Source of the DNA: Blastocatellia bacterium
GTDB taxonomy: Bacteria; Acidobacteriota; Blastocatellia; Pyrinomonadales; Pyrinomonadaceae
Direction: 5' to 3'
NCBI GenBank assembly: GCA_013697915.1
Contig: JACCVY010000247.1
Span: 1-64,000, forward strand
Length of the DNA: 64,000 nucleotides
The notes under the pieces are model-generated. The model was not told the DNA's origin. It searched no databases and worked only from the letters and a program-made list of their open reading frames with translations. Made by a program: the position numbers and the translations under genes. Of this stretch, positions 34,522 through 42,400 are shown one piece after another; position 1 is the stretch's first letter, and each line of letters begins with the position of its first letter.

Positions 34522-34806
34522 ATGTCCTCAATTGCCAATGTTGAGCGAAAGATTAGGCGCATTGAAGGTTTTCGTGTTCGCATCCTTCACCTGACCGGCG
34601 CCGACGTTCGCGGCGATCGCGAGGGATTGCCGCAATATGGATATCACCGCGCCTCCGAAAACGATATTACCGTCGAGACCTGGAAAGCACAGCGATTCCG
34701 TCCTTCCTATCCAGGTTTCGAAGTTGACGTAGTCGATGCGCGAAGAAACTCGGTTCAGGGGAACACGAAACTGGGAACCGTCAGGGAAACCTACCAGCGC
34801 AAATAA
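34522..34806 (+). CDS. Small protein of unknown function
   Basis: A 94-residue basic protein starting at ATG 34522. It contains KIRRIEGFRVRILHLTGADV and the aromatic segment GYHRASENDITVETWKAQRF, then RFRPSYPGFEVDVVDARRN. No signal peptide or membrane helix is seen. A TATAAT at 34503-34508 lies too close to the start for a normal leader, but could serve a short or leaderless transcript. I do not recognise the family. It is convergent with the GWxTD gene and divergent from rlmN. Confidence 0.6.
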   Translation: MSSIANVERKIRRIEGFRVRILHLTGADVRGDREGLPQYGYHRASENDITVETWKAQRFRPSYPGFEVDVVDARRNSVQGNTKLGTVRETYQRK

Positions 34807-34870
34807 CAAATGGTGACAGTGGTTGCTGTTTGCAACCAACATCACCATTCATCGTTGCCGTAAATCTTAA

Positions 34871-36499
34871 TTACTGGATAATCGTGAATTTCGCAGCAGG
34901 CGCCAGCGCCTGACCGGAAACCCGGTCGCGAATGCGAATAGTCAATTCATAGTCGCCGGGCGCCAGCCGTTGCGAATCAATCAGCCGCGCCAGCGTCAGC
35001 CGTTGGCCGGCATCGCTCATGCCTTGCCAGTTCTCCGGCTGCTTGCCAACCTCTTTGCCGTCCTTCATCAACACATATTCGACGTCGACGGCGGGGCGCA
35101 GTGTAGTTTGATCGATGCCCGCGTTATAGATCTGCAAGTACACACCCAGCGGCTGCCCTCGATGGTAAATTCCCGAAACGTTAGGAATTACTTTTGTCTG
35201 GCCGATCACAAACTGTCCTACTGCGGGCTGACCACCGAGGCTTTCAAGTCTTGATGCCAGCACCAACGTAGATGTGGAGAGTTTCTGAACATCATACTTC
35301 GGCACTGTGAAACCAACGTGACGCACGCCGGTGGCCCCGGAGGTGACATCGCGCACAATGACATCAACCTTGTACGTTCCCGGCACCAACGCTACGGCTT
35401 TCTGATAGGCAGACTTGCGTTCCTTCGCTTCTGTCAGTTCCTGCGTAGTAGCGGTGGTAATTACGGGATCTTCGAAAACTCCTGCGCGGCGCCCGGCGAC
35501 CGATGTAATCCTTCCAAAAATATTCATGCGAGCTTGCTGCAGACCACCACTATCGCTGAAGGTCAAGTCCCGATTCTCAGTTTGGATGGTAAACGCTGTG
35601 ATTACCCGCTGATCTGATTGACGGAAGAAATCCACGCGAATATCGAAATTCAATGGGTTCTCTTCAATGACGCCCGTGTTAACCGCGCTTGCCAGATCGT
35701 TAAATTTGATCTGCGGCGGACGGTTTAGATCGGTGAGCAACTGTAAGCGCGAAAATGGACTGTCCTGTGAACGCTGGTAATTCGCAATTCCGAATTCGCC
35801 CCCGGTACCAATGCGCTCGCCTTTGGATGAAAGACCTAATTGCTCGGATAAAGTCAATCCCGCACCAGGAATGTTGAGTAATGCATCCTTCTCATTTGGA
35901 TTGCGGGCGATTCGATATTCCCCGCTACCGGTAGGATCCACGAACTCTATTTCGACTCCCGACCCCACGCCGGGCAGATAACGATAAAACCAGGTTTCAA
36001 ATGGATACGTCGAAGTGTTGCCACCACCTTCGTACGAGGGTCGATCATAGGTGCCACCCGACGGGTGAGTTTCGCGCTCGTCAGGTTTGCCGTACATGAT
36101 CCAAATGCGGCCGCGATCGGTTTTCCAACCGGGAATTCCTGAAGCGAAGTGCTCGTTGGTGTAGGCTATGCGCTCGTAGTATTCCTCTTTGAATTCGTTC
36201 TCGTCGGTGTCGGGATCAGGATCGCGCCGGCGCCAGAATTCCTCGATAAACTTTTCACGCTCGTCGTCGGTTGCGAGCTTCTTGAAAGCTTTTCGCTCTT
36301 CGTCAGTGATGATATAGGTGACGTCCTTGTCCAGCCAATCCTTGTATGCTTTCTTTAGTTCCGGCTTTACGTTGCGCGGTTTCTCCATCGGATCCTGAGT
36401 CTGGGTTTGACGAGGATCCTGCGCAAAGCCCAAAAAGCTGGCGCCTGCCAACACGAGGGGGAAAAGAACCAGGCGGACACTGGCTTTGGGAAAAGACAT
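34871..36499 (-). CDS. Exported GWxTD-domain protein
   Basis: A 542-residue exported protein with a signal peptide (1-26, ending FLGFAQ). The domain opens with KKAYKDWLDKDVTYIITDEE (the GWxTD-like stretch), then EEFWRRRDPDPDTDENEFKEEYYERIAYTNEHF and the WKTDRGRIWIMYGKPDE block (about 85-140) that marks the family. The second half is beta-rich (PGTYKVDVIVRDVTSG, LAPGDYELTIRIRDRVSG), like surface-displayed Ig-type domains. GWxTD proteins are widespread in Acidobacteriota and Bacteroidetes-related groups without a known role. ATG 36499 has TAGGAG eight bases ahead. It is downstream of tatC on the same strand, about 160 bases away. Confidence 0.85.
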   Translation of the reverse strand: MSFPKASVRLVLFPLVLAGASFLGFAQDPRQTQTQDPMEKPRNVKPELKKAYKDWLDKDVTYIITDEERKAFKKLATDDEREKFIEEFWRRRDPDPDTDENEFKEEYYERIAYTNEHFASGIPGWKTDRGRIWIMYGKPDERETHPSGGTYDRPSYEGGGNTSTYPFETWFYRYLPGVGSGVEIEFVDPTGSGEYRIARNPNEKDALLNIPGAGLTLSEQLGLSSKGERIGTGGEFGIANYQRSQDSPFSRLQLLTDLNRPPQIKFNDLASAVNTGVIEENPLNFDIRVDFFRQSDQRVITAFTIQTENRDLTFSDSGGLQQARMNIFGRITSVAGRRAGVFEDPVITTATTQELTEAKERKSAYQKAVALVPGTYKVDVIVRDVTSGATGVRHVGFTVPKYDVQKLSTSTLVLASRLESLGGQPAVGQFVIGQTKVIPNVSGIYHRGQPLGVYLQIYNAGIDQTTLRPAVDVEYVLMKDGKEVGKQPENWQGMSDAGQRLTLARLIDSQRLAPGDYELTIRIRDRVSGQALAPAAKFTIIQ

Positions 36500-36662
36500 A
36501 ACTAAACTCCTATTAATAGCCGGAACTCCAACAGTTGCGCGACGATTCGGCGTCGAGCGAGAACCAGGGATTCTAAAGTCTCGCTAAGAACACAGTCAAG
36601 ATGCCGAAAACAACTCATTTCGTTGCCTTTTTCAAGCGAAAAACGCGGCGGCTTCGAGCCAT

Positions 36663-37730
36663 TTAGCTGACGCGACGGGGACGGCTGAATATCCAGGCAA
36701 CAAATATCGAAACTACGTACAGCACGATCATGGGCGCTGCAAATAAGAGCATGTTCGGAATATCGTTGGTTGGCGAAAGCACCGCCGCCGCTATCAGAAT
36801 CACGATTAGCGCCGTTTTCCAAATGCGAATAAGGAGTCTCGCAGTCACCAGGCCAATTCGCGCGAGTACATAGGTGATCGCGGGCATTTGAAAGACGACT
36901 CCCATGCCTAACATCACAATGATTATGAAATCAAAGTAGTCGTCGGCTTTCAGCAGCAACCTGAAGTCCTGCCCCAGACCCAAAAGATATTTTGCAGCCG
37001 GCGGAAAAATAATCTTATATGCAAACGCTGCTCCCAGCACGAAAGAGATCGACGAAAGCGCGATGAAGGGTGTGACGTAGGCACGCTCGTGAGGATAAAG
37101 CCCCGGCGAAACAAATGCCCAGATTTGCCACAGTAAGAATGGTACGGACAAACAGAGCGCAGCGTACAACGACACTTTCACGTACAGCGCAAATGGTTCC
37201 ATCGCGCTGGTAACAATTAGCTTGTCGCTAATTCCTGAATCCGCTTCCGGCGGGGCCTTTAAATCCACCGGCAGACGCACGCCCTTGGGAATAATCGTGC
37301 TCCCGGCGTACAAAGGCTCGTCGGTAAAAAGACCAACTTGTCCCCGCGAATCTTTTAACGCCCGCGCCGTGACGGAAGCGCCGGCGGGAATTACACTCGT
37401 GCCCAACTTGGTCTCCGCCGGAAAGATATAACAGCCGAGGTCATTTTCCTGAACCGAAGTAAGCGGGAGTATTCTCTCGTTCCCTGTTAATCCATTGATT
37501 GGCACCTGGCGTCTTTGCGCTTCGGCAAGCGCTCGTTCGACGGGAACCGCAAGAAAAGCATAGATGCGGTCCGAAAAAAACCAGCAGACAGTCGCCGCGA
37601 GAAAGACGAATATAAGCGAGCGCATCAGACGACTGCGCAGTTCGTCGAGATGCTCGAGGAAAGACATCTGCCCGCCGAGTTCATCTTCCTTTGACCGGCC
37701 CGAAGCAAGCGCTTTGAGAAATGTTGACAT
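36663..37730 (-). CDS. tatC: Twin-arginine translocase subunit TatC with enlarged first periplasmic loop
   Basis: A 355-residue TatC. The signal-peptide-binding N-terminal motif FLEHLDELRSRL (24-35), the first helix (38-52), EPF (178-180) and the later helices are all present. Between helix 1 (ending near P63) and VTSAMEPF there are about 110 residues, where ordinary TatC has roughly 15-25. The insert (about 65-170) is polar and beta-like, with TGNERILPL, CYIFPAETKLGTSVIPAGASV and STIIPKGVRLPV. It should lie in the periplasm near the substrate entry side. TatC is the receptor of the twin-arginine export system. tatA/B lies just upstream, 28 bases away, on the same strand. Confidence 0.93.
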   Translation of the reverse strand: MSTFLKALASGRSKEDELGGQMSFLEHLDELRSRLMRSLIFVFLAATVCWFFSDRIYAFLAVPVERALAEAQRRQVPINGLTGNERILPLTSVQENDLGCYIFPAETKLGTSVIPAGASVTARALKDSRGQVGLFTDEPLYAGSTIIPKGVRLPVDLKAPPEADSGISDKLIVTSAMEPFALYVKVSLYAALCLSVPFLLWQIWAFVSPGLYPHERAYVTPFIALSSISFVLGAAFAYKIIFPPAAKYLLGLGQDFRLLLKADDYFDFIIIVMLGMGVVFQMPAITYVLARIGLVTARLLIRIWKTALIVILIAAAVLSPTNDIPNMLLFAAPMIVLYVVSIFVAWIFSRPRRVS

Positions 37731-37758
37731 TAATGATCGCTACCGAGGCGTGGCCGCT

Positions 37759-38178
37759 CTATATCCAGTCGCGTTTGCGCGAGGGTTCCGGCTGATTGGA
37801 ATTGGGCTCAGCATAATCGACGGCAGATGAGTTGGGATCGATATTCTGGGCCGGTTGGCGAGCGATTACTCGGTCGGGCGAAACCGCCTCGATCATTGGC
37901 GCCTGCAAAACCTGATTAGTGGACGCGGGCGCCAGTATCGAATTCTCTGGAAGGCCATCGGCTGGTTGGTTCATTGTAACCATGGCCTTCACTTCTTCGT
38001 TTACTTCGCGATCCCAGGTTCGTTTGAAATCTTCGGAAGCCCGTCGAAACTCCGCCATGCTCTTGCCGAGCGAACGGCTTAGTTGCGGCAGTTTGCGCGG
38101 GCCAAAGAAAATCAGGGCCATCGCCAAAATGAACAGAAGCTCAGTACTGCCCAGCGACTCGAGAATCAGCAGAACCAC
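37759..38178 (-). CDS. tatB: Tat translocase TatA/TatB-type subunit
   Basis: A 139-residue protein with one N-terminal membrane helix (LGSTELLFILAMALIFFGP), the FGPRKLP hinge (25-31) and an amphipathic helix (LSRSLGKSMAEFRRASEDFKR). The longer C-terminal tail (about 65-139) is polar and Pro/Asn-rich. Length and the following long helix favour TatB over TatA, but subtype is not certain. It is co-oriented with and 28 bases upstream of tatC. The start is GTG 38178 with AAAGGA ahead. Confidence 0.88.
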   Translation of the reverse strand: MVLLILESLGSTELLFILAMALIFFGPRKLPQLSRSLGKSMAEFRRASEDFKRTWDREVNEEVKAMVTMNQPADGLPENSILAPASTNQVLQAPMIEAVSPDRVIARQPAQNIDPNSSAVDYAEPNSNQPEPSRKRDWI

Positions 38179-38337
38179 TTTTGGGAATTTCCTTTCGGTT
38201 TACTCTTCTAAACGCCGCACTGTCCAACACTGATTGTAACCCGCGCGCTTACAAAGCAGAAATATGCCGCCCCGGGTTGGCGCGTCGATGGCCCGGCTGG
38301 AACATCCGTTCGAGAAAAATCCGCGCTTGACACTGTC

Positions 38338-38353
38338 TTGCGCGCTCGCGCAA
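38338..38353. promoter_or_regulatory. Palindrome upstream of the DNA ligase gene
   Basis: TTGCGCG-CT-CGCGCAA, a perfect 7-bp inverted repeat, overlaps the region just after a TTGACA at 38327-38332. The -10 partner is poor (CAACCT at 38351). It may be an operator; low confidence. Confidence 0.35.
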
Positions 38354-38420
38354 CCTTGTGTTTGATATTCACTGAAATCCATCTCAATGTTTCTGACCAG
38401 GTTCAAAAGACTGGAAGTTA

Positions 38421-40118
38421 ATGTCTGCTGCAGCGAACAACGAGCAACCTGACGTGGAAAGAACGGATGCCTACGCTTTACTACAGAGTCTGGCTGAAGT
38501 TGCTGAACAAGTTGCGGCGACCACTAAGAAGCTCGCCAAGGTTGCCCTGGTCGGAGATTACCTGAAGCAACTCAACGACGCCGACCTGTCCCGCGCAGCG
38601 CGCTACTTCGCTGGGCATCGATTCCCGCTTAATGACTCACGAACCACGAATGTCGGCGGCAGCATCATCAGCAGTGCGCTCAGCGAAGCAACGGGTTTTA
38701 GTCTTCAGGAGCTTCAGCCGGTTTATGTGCGTCTCGGCGACGCCGGCGAAGCTGCTTACGAGGCGGTTAAAGCGGCGAGACATTCAGGAGTTAAGGAGGA
38801 GATCACTCTCGCAGAAACCGATTCCGTTATCAGCCGACTGAGCGAGACAAGAGGAATCAAAAACAAGACTGCGCTACTGGCGGCTATATTGCGGCACGCA
38901 ACCCCGTTGGAAGCAAAGTATCTCATCAAGTTACTGGCTGGCGACTTGCGCATCGGCCTCCGAGAAAGTCTGGTCGAAGATGCAATCGCGCGTGCTTTCG
39001 CACAACCACTCGTTCGTGTGTCGCAGGTCAACATGCTCCTTGGCGACATTGGCGAGACAGCGGTCCGCTCCCGTGCGAACGATTTGACGGACGTAACCAT
39101 GCGCTTGTTTCACCCCATCAAGTTCATGCTGGCCACTCCGGCAGCTGATCTTGCAGACATCGCGCGCACTATGCCACAGGAGTTTTTTGTTGAAGACAAA
39201 TTTGACGGCATCCGCGCCCAAGCGCACACCCGCGACGGGCGCGTGGCGATTTACTCTCGAACAATGGATGAGATCACGCATCGCTTTCCGGAGTTGGAAG
39301 CGCCGCTGCGCAACGTCAAAACAGACGCCGTTATCGATGGCGAGATCGTGCCGGCCATCGGCGAGCAAATCCTTGCGTTCAGCGAGCTGCAAAAAAGGCT
39401 GGGGCGAAAAACTATCGGAGAAAAACTGCTACAAGAGGTGCCTGTCATACTCGTCGCTTACGATCTGCTATACGCGGCGGGCCGCGTGTTGACAGACGAA
39501 CCACTCAATGAGCGCCGGCGAATTCTGGGAGAAATCATCCCGCAAAATGCCGTGATCCGGGTTTCTTCTGCAAAACTGTTCAATGAAGTGGTGGCGCTTG
39601 ACGATGAATTTGATCAAGCGCGAGCTCGCGGCAACGAGGGCTTGATGATCAAGAGCCCGGCATCACTTTATAAACCCGGCCGGCGCGGCCGCGATTGGCT
39701 AAAGCTAAAGCGTGCAGTTGCCACACTCGACGTTGTGGTTACCGCAGTTGAAGTGGGCCACGGCAAGAGAAAAGATTTACTTTCGGACTATACGTTTGCC
39801 GTGCGCCGATCGGAAGATGATGGTGAGTTGCTCAACATCGGTAAGGCGTATTCGGGATTGACGGATGCGGAGTTAACGGAAATGACAGCGTGGTTTACTG
39901 AACACACACTTCAGCAGTTCGGACATGGTCGCGTCCGTCTGGTTGAACCTGCGGTTGTGATTGAAGTTACCTTCGATAGGGTGCAGCCGTCGAAACGACA
40001 CAAGAGCGGCTATGCGCTGCGCTTCCCCAGGATTCTGCGTCTACGTCCGGACAAGAAGCCGGCCGACATCGACACCCTGGAAACGGTCCGCAGGCTTGTA
40101 GCCGCTAATACGAACTGA
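38421..40118 (+). CDS. ATP-dependent DNA ligase
   Basis: A 565-residue ligase of the archaeal/LigB-like ATP-dependent group. The N-terminal DNA-binding domain (about 1-230, with LAGDLRIGLRESLVEDAIARAF) precedes the adenylation motif EDKFDGIRAQ (K260 is the nucleotide-accepting lysine), DGEIV, then motif V LMIKSP and the OB-fold with HKSGYALRFPRILRLRPDK at the C terminus. It seals nicks using ATP, beside the NAD-dependent LigA expected elsewhere. No Ku or LigD polymerase domain is attached or adjacent, so double-strand repair by NHEJ is not shown. The start is ATG 38421. Confidence 0.93.
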   Translation: MSAAANNEQPDVERTDAYALLQSLAEVAEQVAATTKKLAKVALVGDYLKQLNDADLSRAARYFAGHRFPLNDSRTTNVGGSIISSALSEATGFSLQELQPVYVRLGDAGEAAYEAVKAARHSGVKEEITLAETDSVISRLSETRGIKNKTALLAAILRHATPLEAKYLIKLLAGDLRIGLRESLVEDAIARAFAQPLVRVSQVNMLLGDIGETAVRSRANDLTDVTMRLFHPIKFMLATPAADLADIARTMPQEFFVEDKFDGIRAQAHTRDGRVAIYSRTMDEITHRFPELEAPLRNVKTDAVIDGEIVPAIGEQILAFSELQKRLGRKTIGEKLLQEVPVILVAYDLLYAAGRVLTDEPLNERRRILGEIIPQNAVIRVSSAKLFNEVVALDDEFDQARARGNEGLMIKSPASLYKPGRRGRDWLKLKRAVATLDVVVTAVEVGHGKRKDLLSDYTFAVRRSEDDGELLNIGKAYSGLTDAELTEMTAWFTEHTLQQFGHGRVRLVEPAVVIEVTFDRVQPSKRHKSGYALRFPRILRLRPDKKPADIDTLETVRRLVAANTN

Positions 40119-40316
40119 CCTCGAGCTCTCAGTCCAGGAGATTTATTCAATCCCTCGCGGCTCAGTTCGTTCAACTAGCTCTTGCTTTCCCGTCGGCTAT
40201 GAAGGTAGCATTCGCTTGGTTACAGTTCGCTTGCCGGGCATGCAAGGTATCCGCCAAGTCATGGTCGCCCAAAAACGTAGCTGAAACCAATTTGAAATGA
40301 CGCTTCTTGATTCCCT

Positions 40317-40526
40317 TTAGAACGTCGACACGAGCGCCAACAAGAAGTCGGCAAGCGTGCCCAGCGCATCAGTCGATACAGTTGGGGCGCCGCTCGAAAC
40401 GGGGCAAGGCGTGCCAATTTCACACGTAACGGGGGCGCCGGGGCTGCTGATGTCGCCGGCAAATACGGAAACGCTAAGAGTCAGGGACAAGACGGTTGCC
40501 GTGCAGATCGCTTTCATCGTTTTCAT
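40317..40526 (-). CDS. Small exported peptide, divergent from a TPR regulator
   Basis: A 69-residue gene starting at ATG 40526 with GGAGAG upstream. Residues 1-23 are a signal peptide (MKTMKAICTATVLSLTLSVS then VFA). The mature part is about 46 residues: a Pro/Ser/Gly-rich segment with C35 and C41 (CEIGTPC, able to form a disulfide) and a hydrophobic C-terminal stretch, ALGTLADFLLALVSTF. I do not recognise a family. The next gene, on the other strand, encodes a TPR/Fis-type regulator; the two starts are 162 bases apart. The pairing suggests an exported signal or a regulated small protein, as discussed in the findings. Confidence 0.65.
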   Translation of the reverse strand: MKTMKAICTATVLSLTLSVSVFAGDISSPGAPVTCEIGTPCPVSSGAPTVSTDALGTLADFLLALVSTF

Positions 40527-40571
40527 GGTTTTCTCTCCAATTCGGTTTTTTCGGGTTAACGATTGATAAAA

Positions 40572-40602
40572 GCAGTTGAGCACGAGGTGGGAGGCCAACT
40601 GC
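40572..40602. promoter_or_regulatory. Inverted repeat in the peptide/regulator divergent region
   Basis: GCAGTTG (40572-40578) and CAACTGC (40596-40602), exact arms with 17 bases between. Candidate operator for either divergent gene. Confidence 0.4.
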
Positions 40603-40647
40603 GGGATTACTAAAACGAGGCGCATCATATCCACATGTTTACTTCCT

Positions 40648-40663
40648 TGCAAGGATTCTTGCA
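40648..40663. promoter_or_regulatory. Short palindrome just upstream of the TPR regulator
   Basis: TGCAAG-GATT-CTTGCA, exact 6-bp arms, 26 bases before the regulator start and close to its AAGGAG (40674-40679). A site for autoregulation is possible. Confidence 0.4.
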
Positions 40664-40688
40664 TCGCAAAATAAAGGAGCACCCTCAC

Positions 40689-42248
40689 ATGAAAATAGAC
40701 TTTATGGTTTCAGCCAGCCGTGACGAGGCCAAAACGGCCTCTGCCCTTCAAATTGGGCTAGTTTGCCGCCGCGCAAAAGAGCTCGAGGACGCTGGGGAAT
40801 ATGAGTCTGCGCGCGCCGCTATGAGTCCCTATTGGGAACGGATTGGCGAACGTCCTGAAATGGAAGGCGAGAGCGCATTAGATCGCGCTGAAGTGTTTTT
40901 GCGGGCCGGAACACTCTCTGGATGGATCGGAAGTGCACGGCAAATAACCGGCGCGCAGGAATTCGCAAAGGATCTGATTTCCGAAGCTGCTCGTCTTTTC
41001 GAAGAAGCACAGCTCGTGGAGCGCGCGGCCGAAGCTCGGGTAGACCTCGCAATCTGTTATTGGCGTGAAGGCGCTTTTGACGAAGCGCGCGTTACGCTCG
41101 ACGATGCCTTGCGACAGCTTGGAGATCTTCAGAGCGAACAGCGGCTGCGCGCTTTGTTGAACCGAGCTATCGTCGAAAAAGTTTCCAATCGCTATGAAGA
41201 CGCGTTGCAAACCCACCGCGAGGCAGCGCCGCTGTTTGCAATCAGCAGCAACGATAACCTTAGAGGTAAGTTTCACAACGAGTATGCGACGGTACTGAAG
41301 AACATCGGGCTCGCCAATAACCGCGAAGATTACATTGACCAGGCATTGGTGGAATATTCGGCCGCCAGCTTCCACGCTGAGAGGGCCGGTAATAAGCGCT
41401 TTCACGCCTTGGTTGAAAACAACGTCGGTTACCTTTTTGTACGCCTGGGTCGTTTCACTGACGCGACCAATCATCTCGATCGTGCCCGCTTACTTTTCAA
41501 GGCGCTAAAGGACAAGGGCATGGTGGCCCAGGTCGACGACACGCGGGCCAGAGCACTGATTGCTCGTGGCAGTTTTACTTCTGCTGAGACAGTGGCGCGC
41601 GGCGCGGTACAGTCACTAAAAGAAGGCGACGAGCTTTCCCTGCTGGCAGAAGCTTTGACCACCCACGGGACAGCTTTGGCGCGTTTAGGTAACTTTTCCA
41701 AAGCGCGGGCCACATTTGAAAAGGCAATCCGGGTAGCCCACGACGCCGGCGATCCGGAAAGCGGCGGGACCGCTTCACTAACGATCGTCGAGGAGTTAGG
41801 CAGTCAACTTCCTTTTGATGAGGTGCTGGCATACTACCGGATTGCGGAGTCGGAGCTGGGAAACTCCCAGCATCCCGAGATACAAAATCGCCTCGGAAAA
41901 ACTGCGCGACGTTTTCTTGTTACCCACTTTACGTCAGGGTCGCAGCAGCGGAATGATGACAATGGCAGGCGCACAGAGAGTGTGGCCCAGTCGCAATCAG
42001 CGCCGGAAATGTCAGACCTACCGGGTTTTTCGATCGAGGTTTCACTTGAAGAACACGTGCTGCGGTATGAGGCGGACTTGATAAGCCGGGCGCTGGCCGC
42101 CTCCGACGGCAGTGTAACGCGTGCTGCCCGTATGTTGGGAGCTACTCACCAGGGTCTGGCCTTTATTCTTAACGGCCGGCACAAGGATTTGCTCTCCGCA
42201 CGAAAGCCCGTCAAGCGTCGTCGGCGCAGCATAATTAAATATCATTAA
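40689..42248 (+). CDS. TPR regulator with C-terminal Fis-type helix-turn-helix
   Basis: A 519-residue soluble protein. From about residue 15 to 400 it is built of tetratricopeptide-like helix pairs (for example AEARVDLAICYWREGAFDEA, FHALVENNVGYLFVRLGRFTDATNHLDRA, TTHGTALARLGNFSKARATFEKAI). After a polar linker, residues about 455-505 form a Fis-type helix-turn-helix (YEADLISRALAASDGSVTRAARMLG), the DNA-contact domain usual at the end of NtrC-type activators, but with no AAA+ domain here. The tail is Arg/Lys-rich. ATG 40689 follows AAGGAG at 40674-40679. The TPR part probably senses a peptide or protein partner. Gram-positive RRNPP regulators have TPRs too, but with an N-terminal HTH of another class. 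Confidence 0.8.
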   Translation: MKIDFMVSASRDEAKTASALQIGLVCRRAKELEDAGEYESARAAMSPYWERIGERPEMEGESALDRAEVFLRAGTLSGWIGSARQITGAQEFAKDLISEAARLFEEAQLVERAAEARVDLAICYWREGAFDEARVTLDDALRQLGDLQSEQRLRALLNRAIVEKVSNRYEDALQTHREAAPLFAISSNDNLRGKFHNEYATVLKNIGLANNREDYIDQALVEYSAASFHAERAGNKRFHALVENNVGYLFVRLGRFTDATNHLDRARLLFKALKDKGMVAQVDDTRARALIARGSFTSAETVARGAVQSLKEGDELSLLAEALTTHGTALARLGNFSKARATFEKAIRVAHDAGDPESGGTASLTIVEELGSQLPFDEVLAYYRIAESELGNSQHPEIQNRLGKTARRFLVTHFTSGSQQRNDDNGRRTESVAQSQSAPEMSDLPGFSIEVSLEEHVLRYEADLISRALAASDGSVTRAARMLGATHQGLAFILNGRHKDLLSARKPVKRRRRSIIKYH

Positions 42249-42400
42249 GAGGACCCAAGGCGCTTCCGTAAACGCCCCAGACCTTCCAGCTCTCCATCCA
42301 ATCTGAAGTTCTAAGGCAGGCAACTTCGTCTATTGTTTTGCGCTCTAAAGGTCACTGCAATGATCATCCGTTAACCCGACCATTTAGCCCAGCACCGTAA

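Noticed and set aside
38327-38356. Sigma-70 promoter TTGACA with CAACCT for the DNA ligase
   Set aside because: The -10 match is poor; only the palindrome at 38338-38353 is worth noting.
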